Shown here piece by piece: positions 1 to 8,132 of a stretch of 64,000 bases of DNA. Numbering within the stretch: the stretch's first letter is position 1; each line of letters opens with the position of its first letter. Source of the stretch: Brevibacterium limosum (GTDB lineage Bacteria; Actinomycetota; Actinomycetes; Actinomycetales; Brevibacteriaceae); the NCBI RefSeq assembly GCF_011617705.1, contig NZ_CP050154.1, positions 2,046,001 to 2,110,000 on the forward strand, in the 5' to 3' direction. The notes under the pieces are model-generated. The model had not been told where the DNA came from. It saw nothing but the letters and a program-made list of their open reading frames with translations, and did not search any database. The translations under genes were made by a program, and so were the position numbers.

Positions 1-159
1 AACACGACGAACCCCGACGAATGGGCACGGATCTCCGGGCGCAAGGGCGAGCGGGTCACTCATCTGCGGATGATGCACCTCGATACGACCAGGGGAGCCC
101 CGACCGTGCCCTATGAGACCGAGATCGCCGAGGTGCGGCCGAACTCCGATCTCGTCTGA
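1..159 (+). CDS. mpa: Proteasome-associated AAA ATPase Mpa/ARC, C-terminal end only
   Basis: The open frame enters from the left edge and stops at 157-159, giving about 52 residues. It contains [16 protein letters not shown], which resembles the end of the actinobacterial proteasomal ATPase (Mpa/ARC). That ring recognises Pup-tagged proteins, unfolds them and feeds them to the 20S core. The Pup-proteasome genes follow just downstream on the same strand, which supports the call. The protein ends in NSDLV. The terminal Gln-Tyr-Leu that docks mycobacterial Mpa on the 20S ring is not present in this frame. The AAA and OB domains lie outside the window. Confidence 0.82.
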   Translation, partial: NTTNPDEWARISGRKGERVTHLRMMHLDTTRGAPTVPYETEIAEVRPNSDLV

Positions 160-190
160 GTCTGCCGATGATCACGATGCGATGAACCGA

Positions 191-230
191 GAGCCCGTCG
201 TCTCCGTCGGTCGACGGAAGCGGCGGGCTC
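191..230. terminator. Hairpin between mpa and the convergent DUF3054 gene
   Basis: GAGCCCG at 191-197 pairs with CGGGCTC at 224-230, and inner CCGTC/GACGG pairs extend the stem. It lies between two genes that end towards each other, so it probably acts as a bidirectional terminator. There is no clear T-run. Confidence 0.6.
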
Positions 231-268
231 GGTTCGAAGTCAGGCGTCGGGCCGACGCGCGCAGATGT

Positions 269-673
269 TCAGCGGCTGCGTCTGCGGCGGCCCGAACCGC
301 CGGAGACGGCTGTGGCGATGAGGCGCCAGCCGACCAGAGTGATGAGATTGAGCGAGGTCGCCACGATCATGAAGCTCACCGGCACCGCAACCGGGTCCCC
401 GCCGGCACCGGTGACTCCGCGCAGGACGAGCCCGACGAGGACGGTGATCGCCCAGACGCCGGTGCCCGTGGCCAGAGGAGCGATCGGCCGATCCCACACG
501 GCCGTGAGCAGCCACGCGATGACGAGGGCTGCGACGAAGGGCCACGCTGTGGTCATCAGCCCCTGCGGATCGAAATTGTGAGAATGTGTGTAATGACCGA
601 CGATCGTGAACAGAACCACGAGGATGAGGTCGACGATCAGTGCGATGGGGAGATGCGATTTCTTCGTTGCCAC
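269..673 (-). CDS. DUF3054 family membrane protein
   Basis: 134 residues from a GTG start. It has about four hydrophobic segments, beginning with LPIALIVDLILVVLFTIVGH, then TAWPFVAALVIAWLL and a tryptophan-rich stretch, and ends in a basic tail (GRRRRSR). The pattern matches DUF3054, a small actinobacterial integral membrane family with no known function. The gene is divergent from dop, with only 32 bases between the two start codons, so their promoters must be close or overlapping. The family call comes from recalled sequence pattern and no role is assigned. Confidence 0.75.
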   Translation of the reverse strand: MATKKSHLPIALIVDLILVVLFTIVGHYTHSHNFDPQGLMTTAWPFVAALVIAWLLTAVWDRPIAPLATGTGVWAITVLVGLVLRGVTGAGGDPVAVPVSFMIVATSLNLITLVGWRLIATAVSGGSGRRRRSR

Positions 674-705
674 GTCCCCGAGTCTAGACCTTGGAGGAGA
701 ATCAG

Positions 706-2235
706 ATGCTCAGAGTCAGGCGCGTCATGGGGGCCGAGACCGAGTTCGGCCTCAGCCAGCCGGGCAACCCGCGGGCGAACCCGATGCGGGACTCGGCGCG
801 TGTCGTCGACGCCTATGCCGGTCTCCGCGGGCTGAAGTCCTCCCAGAACTTCTGGGACTTCGCCACCGAGTCTCCGCTGGCCGATGCCCGCGGCTTCTTC
901 ATGAACATCGCCGACGCCGATGCCACCCAGCTGACCCACGTCCCGGCCGACGATGTCGAAGCCCAGTATCTGGCGAATGTCGTCACGGAGAACGGCGCCC
1001 GCTACTACGTCGACCACGCCCATCCCGAATACTCCTCCCCGGAGGTGCTCACCCCGCGCGATATCGTCACCTTCGACCGAGCCGGCGACCTCGTCGCATT
1101 GGAGTCGGTGCGGACGCTCGAGAAGAGCGCGGAGCCGGTCAATCTGTACAAGAACAACACGGACTCCAAGGGAGCTTCCTACGGCACCCATGAGAACTAC
1201 CTCGTCGACCGGTCCACGGACTTCGATGACATCGTGGCCGGCCTCGTCCCGTTCTTCGTCACCCGTCAGATCCTGTGCGGATCGGGACGGGTCGGCATCG
1301 GTCGCGAGGGGGAGGGCAAAGGCTTCCAGATCTCGTCCCGGGCGGACTTCTTCGAAGCCGAAGTGGGACTCGAGACGACCCTGCGGCGGCCCATCGTCAA
1401 CACCCGTGACGAACCGCACGCCGACCCGGCGAAGTACCGCCGTCTGCACGTGATCATCGGCGACGCCACGCTGGCGGAACCGGCGACGTTCGTCCGCTTC
1501 GGATCGACCTCCCTCGTCCTCGGACTCATCGAGGCCGGACTGGCGCCGCGGATCGAACTCGCGGATCCCCTGCAGTCGCTGTGGGACGTCAGCCACGACC
1601 TGGGCCTGTCGGCCCCGCTGCCGCTGGCCGACGGGACGACGAAGACGGCCCTGGAGATCCAGGAGATCTTCTATTCCGCCTGTCTCGAGCACGCCGACCC
1701 GGATGATGTCGAGACGAGCGAGGTGCTCGCCGAATGGCGCCGATTCCTCGACGGGCTCTCGACCGATCCGACGACTCTGGCCGACTCCATCGACTGGGTC
1801 GCCAAATGGGTGCTGCTGTCAAGCTACCGCTCCCGGGAAGGAATCGACTGGGACCATCCGAAGCTCGCCCTCATCGACGTCCAGTACCACGATGTGCGCC
1901 CGGAGAAGGGGCTGTTCCACAAGCTCGAACGGGCCGGACGCATCCGCCGGATGACCACAGACGCCGAGGTCGAAGCCGCCGTGACCAACGCCCCCGACGG
2001 GACCCGGGCGTTCCTGCGCTCCCTGGCGGTCAGCCGCCTCGGCGAGGATCTGGTGGCCGCGAGCTGGGATTCGCTCGTGCTCAACGCGGGATCCTTCGGC
2101 GTGGTGCGCCTGCCCATGCACGAACCGCTCAAGGGCACCCGCGAACTGCTTGCCGATCGGGTTGAGGGAATCGGGACCGCCGAGGGCCTGCTGGAGGCAC
2201 TCGGAGTGGATAGACTGAGCGTGAAGAACGACTGA
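706..2235 (+). CDS. dop: Pup deamidase/depupylase Dop
   Basis: The ATG at 706 follows a strong Shine-Dalgarno site (GGAGGAGA at 693-700), giving 509 residues. Dop belongs to the carboxylate-amine ligase (glutamine-synthetase-like) fold. It converts the C-terminal Gln of Pup to Glu and removes Pup from substrates. Family motifs visible are GAETEFG near the N-terminus (nucleotide/metal site), the insert around VTENGARYYVDHAHPEYSSP that marks Dop rather than PafA, and KNNTDSKGASYGTHENY. It is first in a same-strand run dop-pup-prcB-prcA-pafA. The Pup encoded next ends in GGQ, so a deamidase is needed, which fits this call. Confidence 0.95.
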   Translation: MLRVRRVMGAETEFGLSQPGNPRANPMRDSARVVDAYAGLRGLKSSQNFWDFATESPLADARGFFMNIADADATQLTHVPADDVEAQYLANVVTENGARYYVDHAHPEYSSPEVLTPRDIVTFDRAGDLVALESVRTLEKSAEPVNLYKNNTDSKGASYGTHENYLVDRSTDFDDIVAGLVPFFVTRQILCGSGRVGIGREGEGKGFQISSRADFFEAEVGLETTLRRPIVNTRDEPHADPAKYRRLHVIIGDATLAEPATFVRFGSTSLVLGLIEAGLAPRIELADPLQSLWDVSHDLGLSAPLPLADGTTKTALEIQEIFYSACLEHADPDDVETSEVLAEWRRFLDGLSTDPTTLADSIDWVAKWVLLSSYRSREGIDWDHPKLALIDVQYHDVRPEKGLFHKLERAGRIRRMTTDAEVEAAVTNAPDGTRAFLRSLAVSRLGEDLVAASWDSLVLNAGSFGVVRLPMHEPLKGTRELLADRVEGIGTAEGLLEALGVDRLSVKND

Positions 2236-2246
2236 AGGAGTGTGAG

Positions 2247-2438
2247 ATGAGCTCGCAGGAACAGGTCCAGAGAGACAAATCGTCCGGTGGGGGAGACGCC
2301 CCCGTCGATCCGCCGGAGGCAGTGCAGGGACAGATCAACACTCAGAACGTCGACTCCATCCTCGACGAGATCGACGGTGTGCTCGAATCGAATGCGGAGG
2401 AGTTCGTCAAGAACTTCGTACAGAAGGGCGGCCAATGA
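2247..2438 (+). CDS. pup: Prokaryotic ubiquitin-like protein Pup
   Basis: 63 residues starting 11 bases after dop, with an AAGGAG site upstream. It is rich in Gln, Asp and Glu. The C-terminal half ([20 protein letters not shown]) is the helix that binds the Mpa coiled coil, and the protein ends in QKGGQ. This is the Gln form, which Dop must deamidate before PafA can join Pup to substrate lysines. The start of prcB follows the pup stop by one base, so translation of the two is probably coupled. Confidence 0.97.
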   Translation: MSSQEQVQRDKSSGGGDAPVDPPEAVQGQINTQNVDSILDEIDGVLESNAEEFVKNFVQKGGQ

Positions 2439-2439
2439 G

Positions 2440-3237
2440 ATGGCAGGATTCCCTCCTGCCTTCTTGAGTTCGACGAGCAACTCCTTCGTCGAACTCGCCC
2501 GCTCCCTGGCGCCCGAAGCGCTGCCGCACCCCGGCGGCCGGGATCTGGCCGAACAGGCCCCGGACGGCACGACGATCATCTGCTTCCGCACGGCCGGCGG
2601 AATACTCATGGCCGGTGACCGGAGGGCGACGATCGGCAACCTCATCGCGTCGCATTCGATGGAGAAGGTCGATGCCGCCGATGACTTCTCCGTCATCGGC
2701 ATCGCCGGCACCGCCGGTGTCGCACTCGACCTCATCCGGCTGTTCCAGCTCGAGCTCGAACACTACGAGAAGATCGAAGGCGCGCGCCTCTCGCTCAACG
2801 GCAAAGCCAACCGCTTAGCGGCGATGCTGCGCGGAAACCTCGGCCTGGCGATGCAGGGTCTGACCGTCGTCCCGCTGTTCGCCGGAGTCGACGAATCGAG
2901 ACCGCAGGGTCAGATCTTCAGCTTCGACGTCACCGGCGGAAAGTACGAAGAGCACCGGTTCCATTCCATCGGCTCCGGATCCGGGTTCGCCCGCGGGGCA
3001 CTGAAGAAGCTGTGGCGGGCCGATCTCGACCACGAGCAGGCGATCTCCGTGGCCGTCGAAGCCCTCTTCGACGCCTCCGACGACGATTCGGCGACCGGCG
3101 GGCCCGATTTCGTCCGCCGGATCGCCCCGACGATCTGCACCGTCGACCTTGACAACGGTGTCACCGAAATCGATTCGGCCACCGTCCTGGACACCGCCAC
3201 CGAGGTCGTCGCCCGCCGCACCGCTGCCGCCCGGTGA
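2440..3237 (+). CDS. prcB: 20S proteasome beta subunit PrcB
   Basis: I chose the ATG at 2440, one base after the pup stop; the frame stays open further upstream but overlaps pup. The product is 265 residues. A propeptide of about 43 residues ends in DG, followed by [11 protein letters not shown], so Thr44 becomes the catalytic N-terminal Thr after self-processing. [10 protein letters not shown] and the Ntn-hydrolase core follow. With PrcA it builds the four-ring core that degrades pupylated proteins. The C-terminus is Ala/Arg-rich and has no recognisable extra domain. Confidence 0.95.
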   Translation: MAGFPPAFLSSTSNSFVELARSLAPEALPHPGGRDLAEQAPDGTTIICFRTAGGILMAGDRRATIGNLIASHSMEKVDAADDFSVIGIAGTAGVALDLIRLFQLELEHYEKIEGARLSLNGKANRLAAMLRGNLGLAMQGLTVVPLFAGVDESRPQGQIFSFDVTGGKYEEHRFHSIGSGSGFARGALKKLWRADLDHEQAISVAVEALFDASDDDSATGGPDFVRRIAPTICTVDLDNGVTEIDSATVLDTATEVVARRTAAAR

Positions 3238-3271
3238 TGACCACGGCACCGTTACCGCGAAAGGATCGTGG

Positions 3272-3961
3272 ATGAGTCAGGCACCGTTCTACGTCTCGCC
3301 CGAACAGCTGATGAAGGACCGGGCGGACTTCGCCCGCAAGGGCATCGCCCGAGGCCGGTCCGTCGTCGTCATGCGCTTCGACGAAGGCATCCTGCTGCTG
3401 GCGGAGAACCCGTCACCGACGCTGCACAAGATCGCTGAGATCTACGACCGGATCGGCTTCGCCGCCGTCGGCAAATACAACGAATTCGAGACGCTGCGCC
3501 AGGCCGGAGTCCGCTACGCGGACCTGCGCGGGTACTCCTACGACCGCACCGACGTCACCGCTCGGGGACTGACGAACGCCTACGCACAGACGCTGGCCGG
3601 AGTCTTCACCACCGAATCGAAGCCCTTCGAAGTCGAACTCGTCGTCGCCGAGCTCGGAGTCGCACCGGAGGGGGACCAGCTCTACCGACTCAGCTACGAC
3701 GGGTCCGTCATCGACGAGACCGAACACGTGGCCATCGGCGGTCAGGCCGATGCGATCACCGCCTCCCTGGCCGGAGTGCGCAGCTCGCAGATGACTCTGC
3801 GGGAAGTGTTCGACCACGGCGTGGCCGCGCTGGGAGCCGCCACCCAGGCGACCTTGGACACCGATGCGCTGGAGGCCGCTGTCCTCGACCGCACCACGAC
3901 GAAGCAGAGGACATTCCGACGCCTCGACGATGCGGCGATGAGCCGACTGCGGGAGGACTGA
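3272..3961 (+). CDS. prcA: 20S proteasome alpha subunit PrcA
   Basis: The ATG at 3272 has AAAGGA upstream; the frame is open to 3149 but that would overlap prcB. The product is 229 residues. It begins MSQAPFYVSPEQLMKDRADF, the alpha-ring N-terminal gate and first helix, and continues with ARKGIARGRSVVVMRFDEGI. No catalytic Thr is expected or seen. The C-terminus is charged. The stop codon is directly followed by the GTG of pafA, so the two are translationally coupled. Confidence 0.95.
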   Translation: MSQAPFYVSPEQLMKDRADFARKGIARGRSVVVMRFDEGILLLAENPSPTLHKIAEIYDRIGFAAVGKYNEFETLRQAGVRYADLRGYSYDRTDVTARGLTNAYAQTLAGVFTTESKPFEVELVVAELGVAPEGDQLYRLSYDGSVIDETEHVAIGGQADAITASLAGVRSSQMTLREVFDHGVAALGAATQATLDTDALEAAVLDRTTTKQRTFRRLDDAAMSRLRED

Positions 3962-5365
3962 GTGGCACGCATCTACGGACTCGAAACCGAATACGGACTC
4001 GCCCACACCGCCGATTCAGAGGGCCGCCGCATCGGCCCCGAGGAGATCGCCCGCTACCTCTTCCGACCCGTCGTCGAATGGGGCCGGTCCTCGAATGTGT
4101 TTCTCCCCAACGGGTCACGCCTCTACCTCGACGTCGGATCCCACCCGGAATACGCGACTGCCGAATGCGATGACTTAGGCGATCTGCTCGCCCAGGACCG
4201 GGCCGGCGAAGGCCTGATGATCGATCTGCTTGACAAGGCACAGTCCGCGCTCGAGGCCGACGACATCGGCGGACGCGTGCACATGGTCAAGAACAACACG
4301 GACGCGGCAGGAAACTCCTACGGTTCCCACGAGAACTTCCTGATCCGCCGCACACTCGACTTCAACCGGCTGACCACGGTGCTGCTGCCCTTCCTCGTCT
4401 CGAGGCAGCTGCTCGTCGGGGCCGGAGCCGTCATCCCCCGCCGTTCGGCGTTCGCCCCCGACGAGGAGGCCGACCGGTCGGAGATGATGTTCGGCCTCTC
4501 CGCCCGCTCCGATGTCATGTGGGAGGGACTGTCCTCGGCGACGACGCGGTCGCGACCGATCATCAACGCGCGCGACGAACCGCACGCGGACGCGGAGAAG
4601 TACCGGCGGCTGCACGTCATCGTCGGGGATTCCTCGATGTCGACGGCCACCTCGGCGCTCAAGATCGGATCCGCGGTGCTCATGCTCGACCTCATCGAAC
4701 AGGGCGCCAGGATCCCGGAGAACGGGCTGCGCCACCCGGTGCGCGATATTCGTCTCGTCGCCCGCGACCTCACCGGGCAGGTCGTGCTCGAACGTACGGA
4801 CGGGACCACGACGACTCCGCTGGGACTGCTCGGCGACTACCGGGATCGGGCCCAGCGGATCGTGGAATCCGGGGAGCACAGCCTCGGCGATGATGATCTC
4901 GCCCACTATGTCATCGATCTGTGGACACGGATGCTCACAGCCGTGGAATCCCAGGACTTCTCGAGCGTGGACACGGAGATCGACTGGGTGATGAAACGCA
5001 CCCTCATCGAGCGGTCCATGCAGCGCGGCATCGCCGATATCGCCGATGCGCGCATTCACCGCCTCGACATCGCCTTCCACGACATCACCCCCGCAACGGG
5101 CCTGTTTCCCAAACTCGAAGCCGCCGGGATGGCGAAGAGCCTCGTTCCCGCCGAGGCGGCCGAGCGGGCCAAGGACACACCGCCGGCGAGCACGCGCGCT
5201 GCGATCCGCGGCGAATTCGTGCGCGCCGCTCACGCCGCCCGTCGGGACTACACCGTCGACTGGGTGCACCTGCGGCTCAACGACGAATCCGGTCGAGCAG
5301 TCGCGCTCAAAGACCCGTTCGCGACGACTCACCCGCAGGCGGAAACACTCATCGCGGGCCTGTAA
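3962..5365 (+). CDS. pafA: Pup-protein ligase PafA
   Basis: 467 residues from a GTG directly after the prcA stop. PafA is the only Pup ligase; it phosphorylates the C-terminal Glu of Pup with ATP and transfers Pup to a substrate lysine. Motifs seen are RIYGLETEYG at the N-terminus, the metal/nucleotide segment VKNNTDAAGNSYGSHENF, and NARDEPHADAEKYRRLHV. The Dop-specific insert seen in the paralogue at 706-2235 is missing, which separates the two. The length is close to that of mycobacterial PafA. In mycobacteria pafB and pafC follow directly; here two FKBP genes and a DUF3866 gene intervene. Confidence 0.96.
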   Translation: MARIYGLETEYGLAHTADSEGRRIGPEEIARYLFRPVVEWGRSSNVFLPNGSRLYLDVGSHPEYATAECDDLGDLLAQDRAGEGLMIDLLDKAQSALEADDIGGRVHMVKNNTDAAGNSYGSHENFLIRRTLDFNRLTTVLLPFLVSRQLLVGAGAVIPRRSAFAPDEEADRSEMMFGLSARSDVMWEGLSSATTRSRPIINARDEPHADAEKYRRLHVIVGDSSMSTATSALKIGSAVLMLDLIEQGARIPENGLRHPVRDIRLVARDLTGQVVLERTDGTTTTPLGLLGDYRDRAQRIVESGEHSLGDDDLAHYVIDLWTRMLTAVESQDFSSVDTEIDWVMKRTLIERSMQRGIADIADARIHRLDIAFHDITPATGLFPKLEAAGMAKSLVPAEAAERAKDTPPASTRAAIRGEFVRAAHAARRDYTVDWVHLRLNDESGRAVALKDPFATTHPQAETLIAGL

Positions 5366-5368
5366 GAT
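5363..5368 (+). promoter_or_regulatory. Candidate -10 box (TAAGAT) for the FKBP lipoprotein gene
   Basis: TAAGAT overlaps the pafA stop codon. It would put transcription start near 5375, about 54 bases before the preferred GTG at 5429. A GTG lies exactly at 5375 in frame, so a leaderless longer form is possible. It would give an unusually long signal-peptide N-region. Confidence 0.4.
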
Positions 5369-5428
5369 CGCCCTGTGATCCGGTCGAGCCCCCATCCGGG
5401 CACGGCCTCCCGTGACGAAAGGAAACCA

Positions 5429-6385
5429 GTGCGCACCAAAGTGCTCAGCGCCATCGCGGCCGGCCTGCTGCTGCTCTCGGCCTGCGGACAGGGTGAGGAG
5501 TCAGAGGACTCGACCACACCTCCGCCGTCGGTGGCCGCTCAGGACGCGAAGTCGACCGGTCTCGACGACATCACCGTCGACGGCAAGATCGGGAAGAAAC
5601 CCGAGGTCAGCTTCGAGGCTCCACTGGTCATCGACGAGACCGAGAAGAAGGTGCTCAAGAAGGGCACCGGCGACAAGATCGCCGAGGGCGAGCAGGTCAC
5701 GGCACAGATGACACTGGTCTCCGGCACGACCGGCAAGACCGTCGAGTCCAGCTACGATTCGGATTCCGCCGCCGGATTCCCCATGGACAAGGCCCAGATC
5801 TCCGAAGACCTCTTTGACGCGCTCATCGACGTCAAGGTCGGATCGCGCGTGATGATGTCGCTCAACGGCAGCGCCCAGCAGGGCGAAGCCTCCCAGACGC
5901 TGGTCTACATCATCGATGTCGAGGACACGACGAAACCGCTGACTCGCGCCGAAGGCACGAAAGCCGACCAGTCGGACAACCCCGTCACCGTGAAGTGGGG
6001 TGACGACGGTGCTCCGTCGATCTCGAAGCCGAAGGGCAAGAAGCCGACCGAGCTTGAGTCCTACACGACGATCGAGGGCGAAGGCCAGGAGGTCAAGAAA
6101 GGCCAGAGCGTCTCCGTGAAGTACTCCGGTTGGCTCTGGGACGACACGTCGAAGACCTTCGACTCGAACTGGAAGAAGGGCGGACAGCCTTTCGTCGTCG
6201 CCCCGGTCGGCGAGGCTCAGGTCATCGACGGCTGGAATGAGGGACTCGTCGGTCAGAAGGTCGGCGACCAGGTCGTCCTCGTCGTCCCACCGGACAAGGG
6301 CTATGGCGAACAGGGCAGCGAACCGTCCATTCCCGGCGATGCGACACTGATCTTCGTCGTCGACATCCTCTCTGCCCAGGGCTGA
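5429..6385 (+). CDS. FKBP-type peptidyl-prolyl isomerase lipoprotein
   Basis: The start GTG at 5429 has GAAAGGA upstream and gives 318 residues. A short basic N-region and a hydrophobic stretch end in the lipobox LLSAC, so the protein is probably lipid-anchored outside the membrane. The C-terminal FKBP domain (last about 100 residues) shows SVKYSGWLWDD, IDGWNEGLVGQKVGD and ATLIFVVDIL, which fit a prolyl isomerase. The middle segment (EQVTAQMTLVSGTTGKTV onwards) looks like a second, diverged FKBP fold. The protein probably helps exported proteins fold. A cytosolic-type FKBP follows. Confidence 0.88.
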   Translation: MRTKVLSAIAAGLLLLSACGQGEESEDSTTPPPSVAAQDAKSTGLDDITVDGKIGKKPEVSFEAPLVIDETEKKVLKKGTGDKIAEGEQVTAQMTLVSGTTGKTVESSYDSDSAAGFPMDKAQISEDLFDALIDVKVGSRVMMSLNGSAQQGEASQTLVYIIDVEDTTKPLTRAEGTKADQSDNPVTVKWGDDGAPSISKPKGKKPTELESYTTIEGEGQEVKKGQSVSVKYSGWLWDDTSKTFDSNWKKGGQPFVVAPVGEAQVIDGWNEGLVGQKVGDQVVLVVPPDKGYGEQGSEPSIPGDATLIFVVDILSAQG

Positions 6386-6442
6386 GACCCAACGGTCCGA
6401 CACCGAGCGACACCTCAACAGAACCGACACCAGGAGGAACAT

Positions 6443-6817
6443 ATGAGCAAGCAGAAGCCCGAAGTCGACTTCCCCGGCGGAGACGCCCCGACCGAGCTCA
6501 TCATCACCGATGATGTGATCGGCACCGGCGCCGAGGCGGGGTCCGGCGACACCGTGAGCGTGCACTATGTCGGAGTCGCCTATTCCACGGGCGAAGAGTT
6601 CGACGCTTCGTACAACCGCGGCACCCCGCTGGAGTTCCGTCTCGGCTCCGGAATGGTCATCTCCGGCTGGGACCAGGGCATCCAGGGGATGAAGGTCGGC
6701 GGACGCCGCACCCTGCAGATCCCGCCGCACCTGGCGTACGGCGACCAGGGGGCCGGCGGGGTCATCGGGCCCGGTGAGTCCCTGATCTTCGTGTGCGACC
6801 TCGAGAACGTGCGCTGA
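6443..6817 (+). CDS. FKBP-type peptidyl-prolyl cis-trans isomerase
   Basis: 124 residues with AGGAGG before the ATG. It is a single FKBP domain with the usual motifs VHYVGVAYSTGEEFD, MVISGWDQGIQGMKVGGRR, HLAYGDQGAGG and SLIFVCDL. No signal peptide is visible, so it is probably cytoplasmic. It lies 57 bases after the lipoprotein FKBP gene and is followed by a strong hairpin, so it probably ends the transcript. Confidence 0.92.
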   Translation: MSKQKPEVDFPGGDAPTELIITDDVIGTGAEAGSGDTVSVHYVGVAYSTGEEFDASYNRGTPLEFRLGSGMVISGWDQGIQGMKVGGRRTLQIPPHLAYGDQGAGGVIGPGESLIFVCDLENVR

Positions 6818-6863
6818 GAGACAGCAATAGGACCAACACGCGCTGATTCTGCCTGAGACGACT

Positions 6864-6891
6864 GTGGCCGGGTTCTTCGGAACCCGGCCAC
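6864..6891. terminator. Hairpin terminator after the FKBP genes
   Basis: GTGGCCGGGTT at 6864-6874 pairs perfectly with AACCCGGCCAC at 6881-6891 around a CTTCGG loop. It lies between the convergent FKBP and DUF3866 genes and could serve both. Confidence 0.8.
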
Positions 6892-6958
6892 CTCTGTCTT
6901 TCCCGACGCGGAGGGGGATTCTGCGAGGACGAGGCGGCGGACTGAGTGTTCGACGTGG

Positions 6959-8092
6959 TCAGCGGCGGGCGAGTTCGGCGGCGCACCGTCCCGCAGCGGC
7001 CGCGGCGAGGAACGATGCGGCATCGGCCGGCAGCTTCCTGCCCATCGTCGACAGCCGCACCGGGGAGGTGCCCAAGGCATCCCACAGCCCGGTCAGGTCG
7101 ACATCGACGAGATCATGCATCTGCAGACGAGGCAGCTGTCCGGCCACGGTCTCGGCCACGACATTCGGGTCCGGATCCATCTCGGCCCGCTCCGCCTCGG
7201 CGAGGGTGGAGAAATCGGGCACCGGCACGGTCATCCCCGCCCGGGCGACCTCACTCAGCGGAGTCAGCGAATGATGGGAGATGCCGAAATGACGGCCTCG
7301 GGCATCGGCATTCGACATCCGCAGCAGACCGACCGGACGCCCGCCGAGGAGGGCCGCGGCATTGAGATGCTCACCGGTGACCAACCCCGAATACCCGTAC
7401 TTCGTGCCCGTGCCCAGATTCCCGGGACCCTGAGCGACGATGGCGATGTCGGCGGCCATCACGTGCTTGGCCGCGAGCAGCCCCGTATGGATGGTCACAG
7501 CTTCCAGATCACCGCCCCAGGCCTGGCCGGTGCTGATCGACCCGCTCAGCCACCCGGCGTCCTTGAGCCCGGCGACGGCCTGCGAGAACGGGGCCGGCAG
7601 TGCCGCACCGTCGCTGAGCACATACACCACTGACAGGGACGGGTCGACGGCACGGATTCCGGCGATCACCGCGGGCAGAGCCGAATGCAGGTCGGCCACG
7701 ACCACGGGCATGCCGTCGAGGTGTTCCGCCTCGGCGAGGGTGGAATGATGCTGCGATTCCTGATCGTCGACGCCGAGGACCATCGTCTGCAGGGGCGAAT
7801 AGCGGTCCTTGACCAGATGACCGGGACCTTCCGGCGGGTCGGCCGGCAGGGCATCGGGCAGGGCGATGATGAGTCCGAACCCTCCCGTGCCCAGACGCTT
7901 CGCGAGAGCCGAGACATTGACGATGACGGCGTCGGCCGTCGTCGGCTGCCCGACGGCATCGGTATAGGCGACCGCCCGGATGGATCTCACATCGGTGCCC
8001 GGCAGAGCCTCGTCCAGTTCGACGTCGACCTCTGTGTATCCTGGCCGGGTGGAGCGAATCGCTGCGACGATTCCTTTGCGCCAATGAATCAT
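6959..8092 (-). CDS. DUF3866 family protein
   Basis: 377 residues from an ATG at 8092. The sequence begins MIHWRKGIVAAIRSTRPGYTEV and contains GTGTKYGYSGLVTGEHLNAA and RGRHFGISHHSLTPL, which fit DUF3866, an actinobacterial family of unknown function. No signal peptide or membrane segment is visible. Its start is 40 bases from the divergent pafB start. No Shine-Dalgarno is visible, but TAGTCT lies seven bases before the ATG, so the mRNA is probably leaderless. Confidence 0.75.
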   Translation of the reverse strand: MIHWRKGIVAAIRSTRPGYTEVDVELDEALPGTDVRSIRAVAYTDAVGQPTTADAVIVNVSALAKRLGTGGFGLIIALPDALPADPPEGPGHLVKDRYSPLQTMVLGVDDQESQHHSTLAEAEHLDGMPVVVADLHSALPAVIAGIRAVDPSLSVVYVLSDGAALPAPFSQAVAGLKDAGWLSGSISTGQAWGGDLEAVTIHTGLLAAKHVMAADIAIVAQGPGNLGTGTKYGYSGLVTGEHLNAAALLGGRPVGLLRMSNADARGRHFGISHHSLTPLSEVARAGMTVPVPDFSTLAEAERAEMDPDPNVVAETVAGQLPRLQMHDLVDVDLTGLWDALGTSPVRLSTMGRKLPADAASFLAAAAAGRCAAELARR

Positions 8093-8099
8093 GGTCCCA

Positions 8100-8126
8100 A
8101 GACTATCGCCCGGCCTAGGTTACGGT
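8100..8126. promoter_or_regulatory. Back-to-back leaderless promoters for the DUF3866 gene and pafB
   Basis: On the minus strand TAGTCT (plus 8100-8105) ends seven bases before the ATG at 8092. On the plus strand TACGGT (8121-8126) ends six bases before the GTG at 8133. Both fit a TANNNT -10 box with transcription starting at the first base of the start codon. No convincing -35 boxes are seen. Confidence 0.5.
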
Positions 8127-8132
8127 GGAATC

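Noticed and set aside
691..705. TTG at 691 as the dop start
   Set aside because: It overlaps the Shine-Dalgarno that serves ATG 706, which matches the family N-terminus better.
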